In this document: piece by piece, positions 13,382 through 13,514 of the stretch | How the letters are laid out: each line of letters opens with the position of its first letter | Position numbering within the stretch: position 1 is the first letter of the stretch | Assembly (NCBI GenBank): GCA_934647145.1 | Contig: CAKUFB010000046.1 | Span: 1-13,514 of the forward strand | Reading direction: 5' to 3' | From: an uncultured Clostridia bacterium | Lineage (GTDB): Bacteria > Bacillota > Clostridia > Christensenellales > Aristaeellaceae | DNA: 13,514 bases | Translations under genes and position numbers: made by a program | The notes under the pieces: model-generated | Seen by the model: only the letters and a program-made list of their open reading frames with translations | The model's database searches: none | What the model was told of the DNA's origin: nothing

Positions 13382-13506
13382 GGCGCCCCTTCGGACGGGG
13401 GTACGCCGTTGCGCGGCGGATTTGCCGCCGCGCAACGGTTCGCCGGGGAGGGCGGCCTGAACGGCGCGCGCCTCCCCGCACCCCACCCACGGCTCCAAAG
13501 GAGCCG
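13382..13506. repeat. second hairpin cluster at the right edge
   Basis: After the small gene the DNA again becomes almost continuous hairpins. They are: 13382-13407 (GGCGCCCC with GGGG plus CGCC, three-base bulge), 13405-13439 (core CGTTGCGCGGCGG/CCGCCGCGCAACG, 13 perfect pairs, loop ATTTG), 13444-13478 (CGGGGAGG/CCTCCCCG) and 13490-13506 (CGGCTCC-AAA-GGAGCCG). None is followed by a T-run, so they are not simple terminators. The style matches the array at 8593-9043. The cluster may continue past the window. Confidence 0.75.
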
Positions 13507-13514
13507 CAAGGAAG

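Noticed and set aside
13175..13498. A 107-codon minus-strand open frame at the right edge
   Set aside because: It overlaps the cysteine-rich gene and the hairpin cluster, has no ribosome site that I could see, and no recognisable domain.

Overview
The window looks like a piece of chromosome from an anaerobic, plant-glycan-degrading member of the Bacillota (Clostridia, probably a gut lineage). The signs are a YesM/YesN-type two-component pair beside LplB/YtcP-type sugar permeases, strong GGAGG ribosome binding sites, sigma-A-like promoters with 17-18 bp spacers, and fairly high G+C. The genus cannot be fixed from the sequence alone. There is no rRNA, tRNA, CRISPR array, transposase or phage gene.

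Left block (about 170-8500): two divergent transcription units share a 190 bp control region at 3497-3686. Leftward run an AraC-type response regulator and a membrane histidine kinase, ending at a hairpin terminator. Rightward run two ABC sugar permeases, an extracellular solute-binding protein and a cytoplasmic beta-propeller enzyme resembling PL22 oligogalacturonate lyases. The simplest reading is a pectin-fragment system: the kinase senses an extracellular ligand, the regulator activates the transporter operon through a tandem direct repeat next to its -35 box, oligogalacturonides are imported, and the lyase splits them. No ATPase is encoded, so a shared one encoded elsewhere is expected.

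Middle (8501-9045): a 545 bp convergent intergenic region with no credible gene. It starts with a likely terminator and then becomes a dense run of more than a dozen perfect or near-perfect short hairpins. Many have three-base loops and several abut with no spacer. A second such cluster fills the right edge (13382-13506). These hairpin arrays are the most unusual signal in the window.

Right block (9046-13369), visibly richer in G+C: a leftward GH95-family enzyme (alpha-L-fucosidase/alpha-L-galactosidase) faces a divergent IclR-family regulator. One 7-bp-arm palindrome between them overlaps the -35 boxes of both promoters, suggesting that a single operator controls both genes. The regulator overlaps rsmA (16S rRNA dimethyladenosine transferase) by ATGA. 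Next comes a 58-residue protein with ten cysteines whose Shine-Dalgarno is complementary to a sequence about 35 bases upstream.
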